A DNA stretch of 8,277 nt from contig JAJBTS010000039.1 of NCBI GenBank assembly GCA_020860885.1, positions 1-8,277 of the forward strand, given 5' to 3'. Within the stretch, counting starts at the first letter, position 1, and every line of letters starts with the position of its first letter. Source of the DNA: Bacteroidales bacterium. GTDB lineage: Bacteria; Bacteroidota; Bacteroidia; Bacteroidales; Azobacteroidaceae. Under the pieces are notes generated by a model that was not told where the DNA came from, ran no database searches, and saw only the letters and a program-made list of their open reading frames with translations. The translations under genes were made by a program, and so were the position numbers. Below, piece after piece: positions 6,791 through 8,277 of this stretch.

Positions 6791-6870
6791 CAGTCACCAA
6801 TGAGCAGTTAACAGTCACCAGTAAACAGCATATTACCAACTGATAACTGTTTTCTGGTGACTGTTAACTG
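6791..6870. repeat. Large inverted repeat with extra direct copy, between peptidase and YbaN-like genes
   Basis: Arms at 6805-6828 and 6847-6870 are 24 bases each and match in 23 positions, the only mismatch being 6822/6853; the outer 17 bases cagttaacagtcaccag / ctggtgactgttaactg are perfect. The loop is 18 bases (6829-6846). A direct copy of the core cagtcacca occurs at 6791-6799 and again inside the left arm at 6812-6820, 21 bases apart, and actgataactg in the loop echoes the same motif. The repeat begins 2 bases beyond the peptidase stop codon and ends 3 bases from the YbaN-like ATG. On the - strand the hairpin has no T-run directly behind it. Possible identities are a terminator or RNA-stabilising hairpin for the peptidase mRNA, or a member of a dispersed palindromic repeat family. 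Confidence 0.85.
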
Positions 6871-6872
6871 TT

Positions 6873-8057
6873 TCAAAGTTTTAGTTTGTTTTTGATTGCA
6901 TTTGGAAGAGCGTCTTTATGAAGTACAATATTTGTTGTCTTGTAAGAAACAAAGGGAACAGACGCATACCACGTTCCTTTGTAAGTATTTTCAGTTCCCC
7001 AGGAGTTTTTTACCATATAATATTTAGTACCATTTTGATCCTGTGCAATTCCGTACAATAACATTCCATGGTCGTCTGTAGTTTGGTAATTATCAAAATC
7101 TTCCTGACGCATCTCCTGAGTAATTGTTTTTTCAGGAACAGGAGCGCTAAGAGTATTAACCATATTTTCTCTTTCTTTCTGAGTTAAACCCAACCAGTGA
7201 GCCTGATCAGAACCCGGTCCCTCATTTGCTTCTACATCAGGAACAACTGCTATTCCTTTTCTATTAAATCCTTTTTCGCTCACATCCGATGCCCAGGCTA
7301 CAGTGTATCCGTTTTGCAAAGCATTATCAATGACTTCCATCATTTCATTTAAAGGTAGATTATAGGATTCTGCCCACCTCCAGTTATCTGGAACTTCAAT
7401 TGGGAAAGAGGTGTAAAAAGGATGATGTGTAAATGAAGTTATAGAAATATAATCGTCAGGGTTAATACCTAAAGAACGGGAAAAACTTTGAGGAGAATAT
7501 TGTACCCCGTTGTAAGTAAAGTTTTCCGGGATTTTCCCCAGATAAGCATCTAAAATACCTGTTAACCCCTGGTACCAGGCAGTAGTCAATTTCTTATTAG
7601 GATTTTTAATTACAGCATCGACATAAGCTTTCAATATGTTATCCAACTCTCCGTGTTTGTGATTTTCTTCACCGTAATTCAGTCCTTTCATGACTTCAGT
7701 GGGAACGATTCCATAATATTTTATGCAATCTAGTACGTCAGCAAATGCACCTCCGGCACCAAAATTAGTTTCGCCATGCATCCGAACATATTTTTTGGCT
7801 TTATCCTCATAGCTTTTACGAACTACGTACATCACAGATAAATCGTGCTCTCCCTTACCCATGCGAATCAGTTCTGATTCAATCATAGCTAAACCGGAAA
7901 AACCCCAGCAAGTTCCCGAACTAGCCTGATTTTTTATAGAAGTAATAGGAATCTCTTTGATAGTTGAAAACTGAAATTCATCGGCTTTCTTTTCTTCCTG
8001 AGAAAATGAAGGAAGTGAAAGACACAGGATTAGAAATGAAATGAGAAAATTTTTCAT
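6873..8057 (-). CDS. Secreted C1 family (bleomycin hydrolase/PepC-like, C1B) cysteine peptidase
   Basis: A 394-residue papain-fold peptidase, probably an aminopeptidase, exported across the inner membrane. MKNFLISFLILCLSLPSFSQ is a signal peptide with a probable cleavage between S19 and Q20; C12 does not sit in a good lipobox. The mature part begins almost at the catalytic region, so there is no propeptide. Catalytic residues are Q44 and C50 in KNQASSGTCWGFSG, H330 in DDHGMLLYG, and N351 in VKNSWGT; the Q-to-C spacing of six matches papain. The long insert between C and H, including AYLGKIPENFTYNG, SPQSFSRSLGINPDDYISIT and GYTVAWASDVSEKGF, is characteristic of PepC/bleomycin hydrolase rather than papain. 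At 394 residues it is somewhat shorter than cytoplasmic PepC (about 440). The frame stays open to 8102 with a TTG, but that TTG lies at the -7 promoter box; ATG 8057 is preferred because it begins the signal peptide. Confidence 0.93.
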   Translation of the reverse strand: MKNFLISFLILCLSLPSFSQEEKKADEFQFSTIKEIPITSIKNQASSGTCWGFSGLAMIESELIRMGKGEHDLSVMYVVRKSYEDKAKKYVRMHGETNFGAGGAFADVLDCIKYYGIVPTEVMKGLNYGEENHKHGELDNILKAYVDAVIKNPNKKLTTAWYQGLTGILDAYLGKIPENFTYNGVQYSPQSFSRSLGINPDDYISITSFTHHPFYTSFPIEVPDNWRWAESYNLPLNEMMEVIDNALQNGYTVAWASDVSEKGFNRKGIAVVPDVEANEGPGSDQAHWLGLTQKERENMVNTLSAPVPEKTITQEMRQEDFDNYQTTDDHGMLLYGIAQDQNGTKYYMVKNSWGTENTYKGTWYASVPFVSYKTTNIVLHKDALPNAIKNKLKL

Positions 8058-8091
8058 GATTGATGAAATTATATTATTAGAAATTTTCTCA

Positions 8092-8099
8092 CAAAGATA
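8092..8099 (-). promoter_or_regulatory. Bacteroidota-type -7 promoter box for the secreted peptidase
   Basis: The - strand reads TATCTTTG here, an exact match to the Bacteroidota sigma-A -7 consensus TAnnTTTG. Transcription would begin roughly 7 bases downstream (near 8085), leaving a leader of about 28 bases before ATG 8057. The -33 region is only a weak match: TTTTAAGG about 20 bases upstream instead of TTTG. The box follows the stop codon of the preceding reading frame by less than 20 bases, so the peptidase has its own promoter. Confidence 0.65.
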
Positions 8100-8116
8100 C
8101 AAAATTCCTGTGAACC

Positions 8117-8277
8117 TTAAAATATATTTTTAAGCAATGAATTAGGGTTCCAACCTGTATAATGAGGATTCTTCTTTAATTTCTGTCTGACAAAATAAAT
8201 AAGCACTGTACCTGTCTGAAAAAGCAGTCTCAAAATGACAAATAATCCAATCACCGATTGTAAAATTCTCTTTACAT
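8117..8277 (-). CDS. Unidentified membrane-protein-like reading frame, partial, runs off the right edge
   Basis: From the right edge a - strand frame stays open for 52 codons to a TAA at 8117-8119. It encodes VKRILQSVIGLFVILRLL, then FQTGTVLIYFVRQKLKKN, then PHYTGWNPNSLLKNIF. One or two hydrophobic stretches are followed by a basic segment (RQKLKK) and a polar tail, the usual look of the cytoplasmic end of an inner-membrane protein. I do not recognise the family. The start may lie outside the window, or be an internal GTG/TTG if this is a very small protein. A second - strand frame is also open from the edge to 8142-8144, but its composition is less protein-like. Ending just before the peptidase promoter supports a real gene end here. 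Confidence 0.4.
   Translation of the reverse strand, partial: VKRILQSVIGLFVILRLLFQTGTVLIYFVRQKLKKNPHYTGWNPNSLLKNIF

Noticed and set aside
8142..8277. Second - strand frame open at the right edge, ending SSLYRLEP
   Set aside because: It overlaps the membrane-type frame ending at 8117, has a less convincing composition and ends earlier, away from the next promoter. It cannot be fully excluded because the window stops here.

Overview
The window is an A+T-rich chromosomal segment of a Bacteroidota bacterium, most likely a member of the Bacteroidales. Three things point there: gene starts without clear Shine-Dalgarno sequences; a promoter of the Bacteroidota type (TAnnTTTG -7 box) in front of the secreted peptidase; and protein variants typical of that phylum, namely a YebC protein starting MGRAFEYRK, an EpsC-type serine acetyltransferase with a long N-terminal region, and a secreted bleomycin-hydrolase-like C1 peptidase. 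The gene content is mostly housekeeping. I see no phage, transposon, CRISPR array, tRNA or rRNA.

Left part, + strand (1-5519). The window opens in the 3' end of pheT (phenylalanyl-tRNA synthetase beta chain), which appears to change reading frame near position 31-37. It is followed by a YebC/PmpR-family gene and, 33 bases later, by ppdK (pyruvate, phosphate dikinase). A strong intrinsic terminator closes this group at 3794-3833. Next comes a two-gene unit with an 8-base gap: a degenerate PP2C-like protein (pseudophosphatase candidate) and a serine O-acetyltransferase (epsC/cysE type), the first step of cysteine synthesis. A 17-base palindrome lies just upstream of the PP2C-like gene and is a candidate operator.

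Right part, - strand (5574-8277). These genes read right to left and converge on epsC across a shared 15-bp hairpin. In transcription order they are: the end of an unidentified short membrane-protein-like reading frame running off the right edge; a secreted C1B cysteine peptidase with its own promoter; a large 24-bp-arm inverted repeat; a DUF454/YbaN membrane protein; and nadC (quinolinate phosphoribosyltransferase), which starts 2 bases after the YbaN stop.

The genes do not form one pathway. ppdK serves pyruvate/PEP interconversion, epsC cysteine synthesis, nadC NAD synthesis, pheT/yebC translation. The points most worth a second look are the degenerate phosphatase coupled to epsC, the apparent pheT frameshift, the palindrome at 3865-3881, and the long inverted repeat at 6805-6870. 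I found no convincing evidence of a wholly new multi-gene system.
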